50,185 nucleotides of DNA from Thermanaerothrix sp. (GCA_026417795.1 JAOACP010000008.1:15047-65231); one strand, 5' to 3'; positions 40,917 through 49,424 are shown, counted from the stretch's first letter. The notes: a model not told the origin generated them from the letters alone. Program-made: numbers and translations.

Positions 40917-42149
40917 TTAGGGCCTTGGAAGATGCCCGAAGGTGGGGAACTCCCCGTCCCAAACCACGGACCTGTAACGGTCCGGGTCCGTGTCCCCCTC
41001 GGTGCTGAAGAGCAGCACCCGGGAGGAGGAATCCAGCCCCAGGGCGTCCTTAAGGCCCTTAAGCTCCTCCTTGCCCATGAGGTAAGCAAGAAGCCCCGCG
41101 GTAACCGCCCCGGACTCCCCGGAGACCACCCGCTGGTCCCCCTCAAGGGGGTTGCCAAGGACCCTCATGCCCCTGGCGGCCACGTAATCGGGGCACGAGA
41201 CGAAGGCCGCCGCGTAGTCCCTCAATATCTCGTAGCCGATGATGTTAACCTCACCGCAGGCAAGCCCCGCCATGAGGGTGAATAGGTCTCCGCCCACCGC
41301 CCGGGGCTTGCCGTCCCCCGCCACGGCGGACTCGTAGTAACAGGCGGCGGCGCTGGCCTCCACCACCACCACCTTGGGAGCCGACTGACCGAACCGGGCC
41401 CTCAGAACCCCCTGAACCGCCCCAGCCAGGGACCCCACGCCGGCCTGGATGAACACGTGGGTGGGCATATCCTCACCCTTGGCCTTGAGCTGATCCAAAG
41501 CCTCCACCACCATGGTACCGTAGCCCTGCATGATCCAAAGGGGTATGTCGGTGTAGCCCTCCCAGGCGGTGTCCTGCACCACCACCCAGCCGTGCTTGCG
41601 GGCCTGCTGGTCCGTGTAGCGCACCGCATCGTCGTAGTTCATGTCCAGTATCTCCGCCTCGGCCCCCTCGCCCCGTATCTTCTCCAGCCGGAACTGGGCG
41701 GAACCCTTGGGCATGTAAACCACCGCCTTCTGGCGGAGCATCCTGGCGGTCCAGGCCACACCCCGGCCGTGGTTGCCGTCGGTGGTGGTGGCAAAGGTTA
41801 TGTCCCCAAGCTTGGACTTGACCTCGTCGCTGGTGAGGACCTCAAAGGGAAGGTCGGAGATGTCCTTGCCGAGCAGCTTCGCAAGGTGCATGGCGATGGC
41901 GTAGCAGCCCCCCAGGACCTTGAAGGCCTTAAGCCCGAAACGGTGGGACTCGTCCTTCACGTGAACCGCCCCAAGGCCAAGCCTCTTGGCCAGGCTGGGC
42001 AGCGAAGCCAATGGGGTGGGCTCGTAACCGGGCATGGTGGAGTGGAACCCCACCACCTTGTTCATCTCCTCCGGCGAGAACCGGTCCACCGGAGCGCTCC
42101 CCCTCATGCCCCTCTCGGGACCGTTGACCACGTAGCGAATCTCTTCCAA
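40917..42149 (-). CDS. ygeX: Diaminopropionate ammonia-lyase
   Basis: The product has 410 residues from TTG 42149, which follows GGAGGTG at 6 nt. The longer TTG at 42164 lies inside that SD. It is a fold-type II PLP enzyme: Schiff-base Lys74 in RFGLKAFKVLGG, phosphate loops TTDGNHGRGVAW and QAGVGSLAGA, and the C-terminal FSTEGDTDPDRY. It converts 2,3-diaminopropionate to pyruvate and two ammonia. That product pattern makes it the step that brings purine carbon into central metabolism. It follows the YheO-type regulator by 19 nt and leads the catabolic operon. Confidence 0.94.
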   Translation of the reverse strand: MEEIRYVVNGPERGMRGSAPVDRFSPEEMNKVVGFHSTMPGYEPTPLASLPSLAKRLGLGAVHVKDESHRFGLKAFKVLGGCYAIAMHLAKLLGKDISDLPFEVLTSDEVKSKLGDITFATTTDGNHGRGVAWTARMLRQKAVVYMPKGSAQFRLEKIRGEGAEAEILDMNYDDAVRYTDQQARKHGWVVVQDTAWEGYTDIPLWIMQGYGTMVVEALDQLKAKGEDMPTHVFIQAGVGSLAGAVQGVLRARFGQSAPKVVVVEASAAACYYESAVAGDGKPRAVGGDLFTLMAGLACGEVNIIGYEILRDYAAAFVSCPDYVAARGMRVLGNPLEGDQRVVSGESGAVTAGLLAYLMGKEELKGLKDALGLDSSSRVLLFSTEGDTDPDRYRSVVWDGEFPTFGHLPRP

Positions 42150-42168
42150 AATAAACACCTCCAAGGGG

Positions 42169-42804
42169 TCAGTTGCCCCTGAGATACCTGTATATGGTCT
42201 GCTCCGAAACCTCCAGGCGCCTTGCGGCCTCCGCCACCGCCCCTTTGAGGAGGAATATCCCCTTCCTGTCCAGCTCCTCCACCACGGACTTCTTCTCCTC
42301 CGCGGTCATCCTGGAGGGGGGGATGCCCCTTGAGCTCAACACCTGGTCCATCTGCTGATGCATGAGGTTTTCTATGGAAAAGTGAATAGGATGAGGCGGC
42401 GCCGACTCCTCGCCGTTCTTGGATATGTTGAGGAAGGAGCCCAAGACCTTGTAGGCGTCCTGCACCCGGGATATGTCCAGGTTGACGGACAGCATGGCCA
42501 CCGGCTCCCCGGTGGAAGGGTCCTTTATGAAGAGGGAAGAGAGCCTCAAGGGGCGGCCGTCCTCCAGGACCCCCTTGTAGTTGACCTTGTAGGGCCGTCC
42601 CTTGGATTCCCTTAAGACCTCCAGGGCGTAGTCGGTGAGGGAATCCCCCTCCCGGCGGCCCGATATGTGGCCGTTCCTTATGGCCACCACCGAATGCTCC
42701 GGGTCCCGCAGATCGTGGAGGACCACCTCCGCCAGGTCGCCTAAGACCTCCGCCAGGAAGTCCACCATGGGCCTTGCAATCTCGATGATCTCGTCCGAGG
42801 ACAT
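42169..42804 (-). CDS. YheO/DauR-type PAS-HTH transcription regulator
   Basis: The 211-residue protein has an N-terminal YheO-like PAS domain (about 8-120: LAEVVLHDLRDPEHSVVAIRNGHISGR, KDPSTGEPVAMLSVNLDISRVQDA). A C-terminal HTH (about 160-211) ends LEVSEQTIYRYLRGN. Characterised relatives such as DauR repress amino-acid catabolic operons. As first gene before ygeX, and with a near-consensus promoter, it probably senses a purine-derived metabolite and controls the cluster and itself. The effector is unknown. Confidence 0.9.
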   Translation of the reverse strand: MSSDEIIEIARPMVDFLAEVLGDLAEVVLHDLRDPEHSVVAIRNGHISGRREGDSLTDYALEVLRESKGRPYKVNYKGVLEDGRPLRLSSLFIKDPSTGEPVAMLSVNLDISRVQDAYKVLGSFLNISKNGEESAPPHPIHFSIENLMHQQMDQVLSSRGIPPSRMTAEEKKSVVEELDRKGIFLLKGAVAEAARRLEVSEQTIYRYLRGN

Positions 42805-42860
42805 GGGACCACCCCGTAGATGGGAATTTTTTATCGTGATGTTTTTTTCTTTTCGTCAAC

Positions 42861-42889
42861 CTTATACACCCTTGCGCCTCCCGTGTCAA
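42861..42889 (-). promoter_or_regulatory. Promoter of the regulator-ygeX-ssnA-ygfK-ygeY-ygeW operon
   Basis: TTGACA (42884-42889) and TATAAG (42861-42866) are separated by exactly 17 bp. The leader between it and the ATG at 42804 is A-rich and may hold an operator. The gap 42890-43028 shows nothing else. Confidence 0.85.
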
Positions 42890-43028
42890 TGTCCCTCGGG
42901 GGTATCGATTCCAGCAAATTTCGCCAACTGACCGTACCCCCCAAATAGCCCTTGGCCGAACCTAGGCCCCGTCGTCCTAGCCTAAGCGGAAGATGAAGGG
43001 CCCAGGCCTTCCAAGCCGCGCTGAGCGC

Positions 43029-43062
43029 ACAACAAAGGCGGCGGGGACAGCCCCGCCGCCTT
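43029..43062 (-). terminator. Terminator after NCS2 permease
   Basis: A perfect 12-bp stem AAGGCGGCGGGG/CCCCGCCGCCTT with a 4-nt loop is followed on the minus strand by TGTTG. Confidence 0.75.
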
Positions 43063-43101
43063 CGCAACCGGTTCCGCTAAAAAACGCAAGCTCCCCTGGG
43101 A

Positions 43102-44496
43102 CTACTTCATCCCAACCCCTATGCCCCTCTCCTCGGGGGTGCCGGGGATGAGGCTGTCGCAGGTGGCGGCGCATATGCCCGCCACCGCCATGGGGGTCTT
43201 GAGGATGGCCCAAACCATGCCCCCCAAGGTGGACAGGAACTGACCGTAAGCGGGGTTCATGAACAGCATCTGGTTCTTCTCCACCCACCCAGGCAGGCCC
43301 AAGGCCATAAGGAACGCAAAGCCCACCACCACCACGTTCCTCTGGCTTCCCATGTCCGCCCTCATGAGGGTCTGGATTCCCAATGCGCCTATCACGCCGA
43401 AAAGGGAGATGTAAGCGCCGCCTATCACCGGCGATGGCATGGTGGCTATAAGGCCTCCAAGCTTGCCGATGAAGCTGAGGAGTATGAGGATTACGGCACC
43501 GGTGCGGACCACGTAACGGCTGGCAACTCCCGTGAGCCCTATGAGCCCTATGTTCTCCGTGTAGGAGGTGGTGCCCACGGAACCGAAAACCCCCGAAAGG
43601 GCGCAGTTAAGCCCCTCGGCCCCTATGCCGCGGCTTATCATGTCAGGGGTCGGGTCGTCCAAACCGGACACGTAGGAACAGGAGTGGTAGTCCCCGATGG
43701 ACTCGATCATGACCGCGAAGAACCCCGCCAGCAGGGCGCCGAAGGCCAACAGGCTGAACTTGGGCATCCCCCAGGGGAAGACCACGTTGAACCGGAACCA
43801 TGGGGCGGAGGCCACCTTGCCAAGGTCGATGTACGCGGGATGCCCCGGGGCGAAGATGCCCATGAGGGAAGCGGCAAGGCAGATGAGATAAGCTATCACG
43901 ATGGAACCCAGGACCGCGAATATGTTGGCGTAACGGTTCTTGCTCACCAGGCTGAAGATCATTATGAGCGCCACCACCAGCAGTGATATGGGCCAGTAGT
44001 TGGCGGCGTTGAACTGGATGGCCACCGGCGCCAGGGAGAAGCCTATGGCCATGATGACCGGCCCTATGACCACCGGGGTTATGACCTTCCTGATGACGCC
44101 AACTATGCGGCTGTAGCCGATGAAGGACAGCAACAGCCCCCCAGCGATGAGACCGCCCCCCACGTACTGCATGACCACGTTGGGCCCCATGGCCTTGTAG
44201 GCCCCTATGATGGTCATGATGGAGGGGATGAAGCTGAAGCTGGACCCCTGGACTATCGGAAGGCCGGTACCCAGCTTGGGGTTGGTCTGGATGAGCGTGG
44301 CCACCCCCATGCCGAAGTACACGCAGGAGATGAACGCCCCTATCTGAAGGGTGTCCATCCCCATGGCGGGACCGAATATCAAGGGCACCAACGTGGTGGC
44401 GCCGAAAAGGGTCAACACGTGCTGGGCCCCCGCAAGGATCATTATGGGTAGCGGCGGCTTGTCGGGAAGACCGTACACTATCTGCTTCCTCGCCAT
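43102..44496 (-). CDS. NCS2/NAT uracil-xanthine-urate permease
   Basis: The product has about 464 residues from ATG 44496 (GGAGAGGGGG upstream). The polytopic NAT protein has the TM1 His in AGAQHVLTLFG, the TM8 segment MIESIGDYHSCSYVSG, and the signature TTSYTENIGLIGLTGVASRYV. The ESIGDY motif is of the broad type seen in nucleobase-ascorbate transporters, different from the NCS2 protein at 32379-33752, so the two probably prefer different bases. It lies between the three-gene Mo hydroxylase and the regulator, with terminators on both sides, and has its own promoter region. Confidence 0.88.
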   Translation of the reverse strand: MARKQIVYGLPDKPPLPIMILAGAQHVLTLFGATTLVPLIFGPAMGMDTLQIGAFISCVYFGMGVATLIQTNPKLGTGLPIVQGSSFSFIPSIMTIIGAYKAMGPNVVMQYVGGGLIAGGLLLSFIGYSRIVGVIRKVITPVVIGPVIMAIGFSLAPVAIQFNAANYWPISLLVVALIMIFSLVSKNRYANIFAVLGSIVIAYLICLAASLMGIFAPGHPAYIDLGKVASAPWFRFNVVFPWGMPKFSLLAFGALLAGFFAVMIESIGDYHSCSYVSGLDDPTPDMISRGIGAEGLNCALSGVFGSVGTTSYTENIGLIGLTGVASRYVVRTGAVILILLSFIGKLGGLIATMPSPVIGGAYISLFGVIGALGIQTLMRADMGSQRNVVVVGFAFLMALGLPGWVEKNQMLFMNPAYGQFLSTLGGMVWAILKTPMAVAGICAATCDSLIPGTPEERGIGVGMK

Positions 44497-44582
44497 ATCA
44501 TAAAACCCCCTCTCCAGTTCTCTTCCAAAGCCGTCCACCATCTACGCGCAAACCACGACCTAAAAAGCCCGCCATCACCACC

Positions 44583-44606
44583 TTCTAAACTTCTAAAATT
44601 TCAGAA
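44583..44606. promoter_or_regulatory. Inverted and direct TTCTAAA repeats, possible operator
   Basis: TTCTAAAA-TTTCAGAA (44591-44606) is a 16-bp near-perfect palindrome with one mismatch. TTCTAAAC directly precedes it. A weak minus-strand promoter (TTGTTC, 16 bp, TAGAAG) overlaps, about 100 bp before the permease gene. Confidence 0.45.
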
Positions 44607-44620
44607 CAATAGACCTCCCC

Positions 44621-44647
44621 AAAAGGGGGCGAGACGCCCCGCCCCCC
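44621..44647 (-). terminator. Terminator after Mo-hydroxylase large subunit
   Basis: GGGGCG/CGCCCC arms with a TCT loop inside a longer G/C run are followed on the minus strand by CTTTT. Confidence 0.65.
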
Positions 44648-44676
44648 AAAGGACCGCCATAAGGCCAGCAGAGGCT

Positions 44677-47094
44677 CTAAAGCCACTCCTTTATGGCCTT
44701 CCGGTAGTTCTGCTCCTGCACGTAGGGGTACTCCCAAAGGTCGGTCTCCCCGTCCTTGGCCATCTGAACAGCCTTGTACACCCGCTCCTTGGAGAACGGA
44801 TAAGAGTGTATTCTGATGCCAAGGGCGTCGTAAAGGGCGTTGTCTATGGCCGGCGCGGGAGATATCATCGAGTGCTCCCCTATGCCCCGGTTGCCGTAGG
44901 GCGAAAGCTCCTCCGGCGTCTCCTCCCAGAAGATGTCCATGTTGTCCGGCAGGTCCATGGTGGTGCTCATCTTGTAGTCCGTGAAGTCCGGAGTGAGGAG
45001 CTTCCCGTTCTCGTCGTAGTACATGCCCTCCAAAAGGCCCGCGGATATGCCCTGGATGGTGCCGCCCTCTATCTGGCCCCTCACGTTGATCGGGCTTATG
45101 GCCTTGCCCACGTCGTAGCCCGCCGCCACGTTGTTCACCACCACCTCGCCGGTGGCGGGGTCAACCTCGATGTCGATCCCCACGGCACCCACGGTGAAGT
45201 GCACCACGCTCTTCGGCGACTGGCCGGTCTCCGGATCCGGGTACACCACGTCGGGGGGCACGAACGTGCCGGTGCCTATCACCGGACCTCCCACGTGCTC
45301 CCCGTCGGGCATGTGGAAGCCGTTCTGGATCCGCTCGTCCAACCTCTCCGCCTTGCCAAGCTTCCGGCACTTCACCACCCCGTGCTCTATGGTTATGGCC
45401 TCGGGTTCCACCTGCCAGTAACGGGAGAACAGGGCCAACACCTTCTCCCTGGCGTCCGCCGCGGCCCTCTTCACCGCCATGCCCATGGACCAGCAGGAAC
45501 GGCTCGCCACGGTCTGCCAGTCATAGGGGTGGCTCTGGGTGTCCGGGTAGTAGCACTTCACGCTCTCAATGGGAACCCCAAGCTCCTCACACACCATCTG
45601 GGCATAGGCGGTGTAGGCCCCCTGCCCCATGTCCATGGTGGCCGCCAACACCTCAACGGTGCCGTCACCCAACACCTTCACTATGGCGCTGCTGGACGCG
45701 TCCGCCGGCATGGCGGGGGCCTTTATGGCCAACGCAAAACCCTTGCCCCTCTTCCAGCCGGGACGCTTCGGGGGCTCCTTCTCCCCGAGCTTTATCTTCT
45801 CCACCACCTTGGACACTATCTTGTCCAGCGCGTGGTTGTGCATGGGCATGCCGGTGCAGGTGGGAAGCCCGGGCTTCAGCATGTTCTTGAGCCTGAACTC
45901 AATGGGATCCATGCCTATCTTGTTGGCGGCTATGTCTATTATGACCTCCATGGCTCCCATGAGCTCCGGAAGGCCGAATCCCCTGTAGGCCCCGCCGAAG
46001 GGCTTGTTCGTGTACACCGCGTAGCTGTCGGTCCACACGTTGGGCACGTAGTAGCAACCGGTGGAGGTGTAACCGGCGCTCCGCACCGGGTTGGCGCCGT
46101 ACTCCGCCGAAACCCCGGTGTCGAAGAAGAAGGTGTTCTTTATGGCCTGGATCTTGCCTTCCTTGTCTATCCCAAGCTTTATCTTCGCCACGTAACCCTG
46201 GCGCACCCAAGAGGATATGAGCACCTCCTCCCGGGGGATGTGGAGCTTCACCGGACGGCCCTTTATGTCCGGGTCCATGGCGGCGGACAGGCACATGGCC
46301 TCTATGGTCATCCCCGCCTTCCCTCCAAACCCGCCTCCGATGGGGGGGGCTATGACCCTTATCTTGTGAAGCGGATAGCCAAGACCCTTGGCTATTATCT
46401 CCCTCACCGCAAAGGCGGACTGGGCGGAGCTCCATATGGTAAGGTTCCCGGTGGCGGGGTCCTCCTGGCAGATGCAGCAGTGGGGCTCAAGGAACCCGTG
46501 GGCTATCTGCGGACAGGTCACCGCCTCCTCGATTATGTACTCGCACTCCGCAAAGGCCTTCTCCACGTCGCCCCGGCGGATCCTGAACCAGTTGGCTATG
46601 TTGGTCCCCGGCTGAGGCGTCAGGTACGGCACGTGCTCGTAGCTTCCAAGCTCCGGATGCACCAGCACGGAGTTGTCCGTGGCGGCCTTAACGGGATCGA
46701 ACACCGCCGGCAGCTCCCGGTACGTGGCCTTGACCTTCAGCATCCCCTCCTCCGCCGCCTCCTCGGTCTCCGCCACCACCAGCGCTATGGGCTCGCCAAC
46801 GTAGCGAACCTTCCACACCGCCAGCGGCGTGCGGTCCTGAAGGTACAGCCCGAAGTGGTGGACGAACATGTCGCCGGTTATAACCTTCACCACCCCGGGG
46901 ACCTTCATGGCCTCCGAGACGTCTATGGAGACTATCTCACCGTGGGCTATGGTGGACCTGGCGGCCCGGGCGTGCAAAAGCTCCGGACCGAACCGAAGGT
47001 CGTCCGCAAACCTTAAGGTACCCGCCGCCTTCTCCTCGTCGAACTTCCTGGTCACCCAGGTTCCAACCCCGTGGTTGGTAACGGTCTGCTTCAT
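44677..47094 (-). CDS. Xanthine dehydrogenase-type molybdopterin subunit
   Basis: The 805-residue large subunit shows IGGGFGGKAGM, GGAYRGFGLPE, MDMGQGAYT and the catalytic Glu in GNRGIGEHSMISPAPA. With the separate 2Fe-2S and FAD genes upstream it makes a three-subunit, XdhABC-like hydroxylase. ATG 47094 follows GAGGATCGCC, 13 nt after the FeS gene. The closest reaction is hypoxanthine/xanthine to urate, but other N-heterocycles such as nicotinate or aldehydes cannot be excluded. It is a third Mo enzyme in the same cluster, divergent from those at 22310 and 24625. Confidence 0.9.
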   Translation of the reverse strand: MKQTVTNHGVGTWVTRKFDEEKAAGTLRFADDLRFGPELLHARAARSTIAHGEIVSIDVSEAMKVPGVVKVITGDMFVHHFGLYLQDRTPLAVWKVRYVGEPIALVVAETEEAAEEGMLKVKATYRELPAVFDPVKAATDNSVLVHPELGSYEHVPYLTPQPGTNIANWFRIRRGDVEKAFAECEYIIEEAVTCPQIAHGFLEPHCCICQEDPATGNLTIWSSAQSAFAVREIIAKGLGYPLHKIRVIAPPIGGGFGGKAGMTIEAMCLSAAMDPDIKGRPVKLHIPREEVLISSWVRQGYVAKIKLGIDKEGKIQAIKNTFFFDTGVSAEYGANPVRSAGYTSTGCYYVPNVWTDSYAVYTNKPFGGAYRGFGLPELMGAMEVIIDIAANKIGMDPIEFRLKNMLKPGLPTCTGMPMHNHALDKIVSKVVEKIKLGEKEPPKRPGWKRGKGFALAIKAPAMPADASSSAIVKVLGDGTVEVLAATMDMGQGAYTAYAQMVCEELGVPIESVKCYYPDTQSHPYDWQTVASRSCWSMGMAVKRAAADAREKVLALFSRYWQVEPEAITIEHGVVKCRKLGKAERLDERIQNGFHMPDGEHVGGPVIGTGTFVPPDVVYPDPETGQSPKSVVHFTVGAVGIDIEVDPATGEVVVNNVAAGYDVGKAISPINVRGQIEGGTIQGISAGLLEGMYYDENGKLLTPDFTDYKMSTTMDLPDNMDIFWEETPEELSPYGNRGIGEHSMISPAPAIDNALYDALGIRIHSYPFSKERVYKAVQMAKDGETDLWEYPYVQEQNYRKAIKEWL

Positions 47095-47107
47095 GGCGAT
47101 CCTCCCC

Positions 47108-47590
47108 TCATGCTCCGCAGCAGGACATCATCTTCGCCGCCTTGCGCACCGCCCGGAATATGCCCTCGTAGCCGGTGCAGCGGCAAAGGTTACCCGAAAG
47201 GGCCACCTTCATCTCCTGGTCGGTGGGGTTCGGATTCCTCTTCAGAAGGTCGTACACCGCAAGGACCATCCCAGGGGTGCAGAAGCCGCACTGTATGGCC
47301 CCCTCCTCTATGAAGGCCTGCTGAACCGGGTGCAGCTTGCCGTCCTTGGACACCAGCCCCTCGGCGGTCATCACCTCCCGGCCCTCCGCCTCCTGGGCCA
47401 AAACCATGCAGGACTTCTGAAGCTTGCCGTCCATTATCACCGTGCAGGTGCCGCACTCACCCTCCTCACAGCCCCTCTTCACGCTGGTGACCCCGTAATC
47501 CCTGAGGGCCCTGAGAAGGGTGGTCCTGGGCTCCACTTCCATGGTCACAGGCCTTCCGTTCAAGGTGAAGCTTATGGTCTTCTTAGACAT
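47108..47590 (-). CDS. Mo-hydroxylase 2Fe-2S subunit
   Basis: The 160-residue protein has the two standard 2Fe-2S sites: a plant-ferredoxin-like set (RGCEEGECGTCT and SCMVL) and a helical set (IQCGFCTPGM and NLCRCTGYEG). The first site has CEEGEC where CGEGEC is usual. A C-terminal SCCGA tail adds two cysteines not needed for the clusters. It relays electrons from the Mo centre to the FAD subunit. It lies between the FAD gene (14 nt) and the Mo gene (13 nt), so the three are co-translated. Confidence 0.92.
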   Translation of the reverse strand: MSKKTISFTLNGRPVTMEVEPRTTLLRALRDYGVTSVKRGCEEGECGTCTVIMDGKLQKSCMVLAQEAEGREVMTAEGLVSKDGKLHPVQQAFIEEGAIQCGFCTPGMVLAVYDLLKRNPNPTDQEMKVALSGNLCRCTGYEGIFRAVRKAAKMMSCCGA

Positions 47591-47604
47591 CTGGAACAGC
47601 CCCC

Positions 47605-48459
47605 CTAAAGACTCTCAAGGCACTTACTTATCGCCGTGGCGGTGAGCTCCCCCACCATGGACAGGCGATACTCCCTGCTGGCCCGCACGTCGGTTATGGG
47701 GTTCACCGCCCCCTTGGCCTCCTCGCACACCCTGGCCATGAGCTGCGCATCCACCTGGGACGCCCCGTCCAGCAGCGCCTCCGCCCTCACCGCCCTCACG
47801 GGAACCGGCGAGACCGCCCCGTAGGACAGCCGGTACTTCCTGCCGGAAGGGCCGTCCGTCACAAGGCACGCCACCCCAACCTGCGCAAGGTCCAGGGCGT
47901 TGCGGCGGCCAAGCTTGATGTAACAGCCCGCCGAGGGCCCCTCAGGAACCGGAAGGGTTATCCTGGTCACCACCTCCCCGGGCTTAAGCACGTTGCGCCT
48001 GGGGCCGGTTATGAACTCAAGGATCGGAACCTTCCTCACCCCCTCATGGGAGGCCACGTGGACGACCCCCTCGTAAACGCAGGTGGGGGGGATCATGTCC
48101 CCGGAGGGAACCGAGGAGCATATGTTGCCCACGTAGGTGGCCTTGTTCCTTATGATGTGGTCCGAATGGGACATGGCGGCGTCCACCAGGGCGGGGTAAA
48201 GCTCCCTGGCCTTTGAAAAGTACGCCAGCTCGTTCAGCGTCACACAGGCCCCCACCGACAGCCCCTCTTCAGGGTTAAATTGAATCCCGTGAAGCTCGTC
48301 TATGAGGCTCAGATCCACCACCAGCTTGGGCTGGACGGCGTGCTTCTTCATCCAAACCAGAAGGTCCGTGCCGCCGTTCTTGGCCCAAGCCCCCTCCTTC
48401 TGGAGAAGCTTCATGGCCTCCGCCAAGGTGGCGGGCCGCTCTAGCTCAAAGGACAGCAT
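47605..48459 (-). CDS. Mo-hydroxylase FAD subunit
   Basis: The 284-residue CoxM/XdhB-type FAD protein has the flavin-binding GAWAKNGGTDLLVWMK in the N-terminal part and IIRNKATYVGNICSSVPSGDMIPP in the middle, where xanthine dehydrogenases have TxGGN. YVGN here lacks one of the two glycines. Its C-terminal domain starts near FITGPRRNVLKPGE. It passes electrons to NAD+ or another acceptor. It is first of the three-gene set, immediately after the terminator at 48480-48513. Confidence 0.9.
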   Translation of the reverse strand: MLSFELERPATLAEAMKLLQKEGAWAKNGGTDLLVWMKKHAVQPKLVVDLSLIDELHGIQFNPEEGLSVGACVTLNELAYFSKARELYPALVDAAMSHSDHIIRNKATYVGNICSSVPSGDMIPPTCVYEGVVHVASHEGVRKVPILEFITGPRRNVLKPGEVVTRITLPVPEGPSAGCYIKLGRRNALDLAQVGVACLVTDGPSGRKYRLSYGAVSPVPVRAVRAEALLDGASQVDAQLMARVCEEAKGAVNPITDVRASREYRLSMVGELTATAISKCLESL

Positions 48460-48479
48460 AAGGTCACACCCCCATCTTC

Positions 48480-48513
48480 AAAAAAAGGGGCGCCCCAAAC
48501 AAAGGAACGCCCC
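48480..48513 (-). terminator. Terminator after cyclase-family gene
   Basis: GGGGCG and CGCCCC arms are followed on the minus strand by seven Ts (48480-48486). It lies just 21 nt before the FAD-subunit start, so expression of the downstream genes needs readthrough or a promoter inside the cyclase gene. Confidence 0.75.
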
Positions 48514-48522
48514 ATAAGATCT

Positions 48523-49326
48523 TTATTCCTCGGCGAAAGCCACGATGCGGCTTATGCAGGACTCGCCGCCCTCAAAGCGCCAGGGGAAGCAGCCGATGGT
48601 GACCCGCTTGCCGGAGAGAAGGTCGATGTCACCGCCAAGGCACTCGGCGTGGATTATGTTGTGGGGGAACAGGTCGATGTGCATGAGCTGGTAGTCCTCG
48701 GGAGGGAAGAAGTCGTCCAAGCCCTTGCCGTACTTCTCCTTGAGGTGCTTGTCCGCCATCTTGGCGTGATAGGGCATCCACTCCCGGATCTTGGTGTTCA
48801 TGGGGTGGTCGGCGGAACCGCAGTCCACGCCTATCCACTTTATCTTCCTCTTCTTGCACCACTGGGCGAACTCGGAGGTGGGGCCGGGGTGCATCACCAT
48901 GTACCTCACCTCGTCCGCCTCGGGCTGGTCCCAACCGTAGCGGTGGTAGCCGGTGTTGATGATGAGGATGTCCCCGTCGTGAACCTCCGCCCGCTCCTCG
49001 ATGTCCTTGCTGGTGTAGATGCCGTAGTCCTCCGCGATGTCCCTTATGTCCACCACCACACCGGGGCCCACCAGGTAATCCTTCAGCTCGAGGCTGGCTA
49101 TGTCGCAGCCGTGGGTGCAGAAGTGAAGGGGACCGTCCAGGTGGGTGCCCACGTGGTTGGAGTGGGTGAGAAGCTGCCCGTTGGCCCCGTTGGGGGCAAG
49201 GCGCTTGAAGAACTTTATCTGCAGCGGCTCGTAGGTGGGCCACGCGGGGGTCAGATGGCTTATGGGGATCGTGAGGTCGTAAACCTTTATGTTGCCCCAG
49301 TTCTTAAGTTCCCAGTTGGCGCTCAT
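48523..49326 (-). CDS. Cyclase-family (kynurenine formamidase-like) hydrolase
   Basis: The 267-residue metal-dependent hydrolase has the family signature SNHVGTHLDGPLHF, in which the His and Asp residues bind metal. Further conserved parts are DILIINTGYHRYG, WIGVDCGSADHP and HAECLGGDIDLLSG. Members cleave cyclic or N-acyl amides (kynurenine formamidase, isatin hydrolase). Between AllG-like and Mo-hydroxylase genes it could open a purine-derived lactam ring. It starts at ATG 49326 after GAGGAGG. The partner gene on the right is 98 nt away. Confidence 0.88.
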   Translation of the reverse strand: MSANWELKNWGNIKVYDLTIPISHLTPAWPTYEPLQIKFFKRLAPNGANGQLLTHSNHVGTHLDGPLHFCTHGCDIASLELKDYLVGPGVVVDIRDIAEDYGIYTSKDIEERAEVHDGDILIINTGYHRYGWDQPEADEVRYMVMHPGPTSEFAQWCKKRKIKWIGVDCGSADHPMNTKIREWMPYHAKMADKHLKEKYGKGLDDFFPPEDYQLMHIDLFPHNIIHAECLGGDIDLLSGKRVTIGCFPWRFEGGESCISRIVAFAEE

Positions 49327-49362
49327 GTTCTATTCCTCCTCTTAACTTTTATTTGTACGCAA

Positions 49363-49379
49363 AAGCCCTAAGGGCTTTA
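49363..49379 (-). terminator. Small hairpin between AllG-like and cyclase genes
   Basis: AAAGCCC and GGGCTTT arms with a 3-nt loop are followed on the minus strand by TGCG. It is a weak terminator candidate. Confidence 0.35.
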
Positions 49380-49424
49380 CCGCCCGATCGCTGATCATCC
49401 CAGCTCAACGCCGATCAAGGGGGC

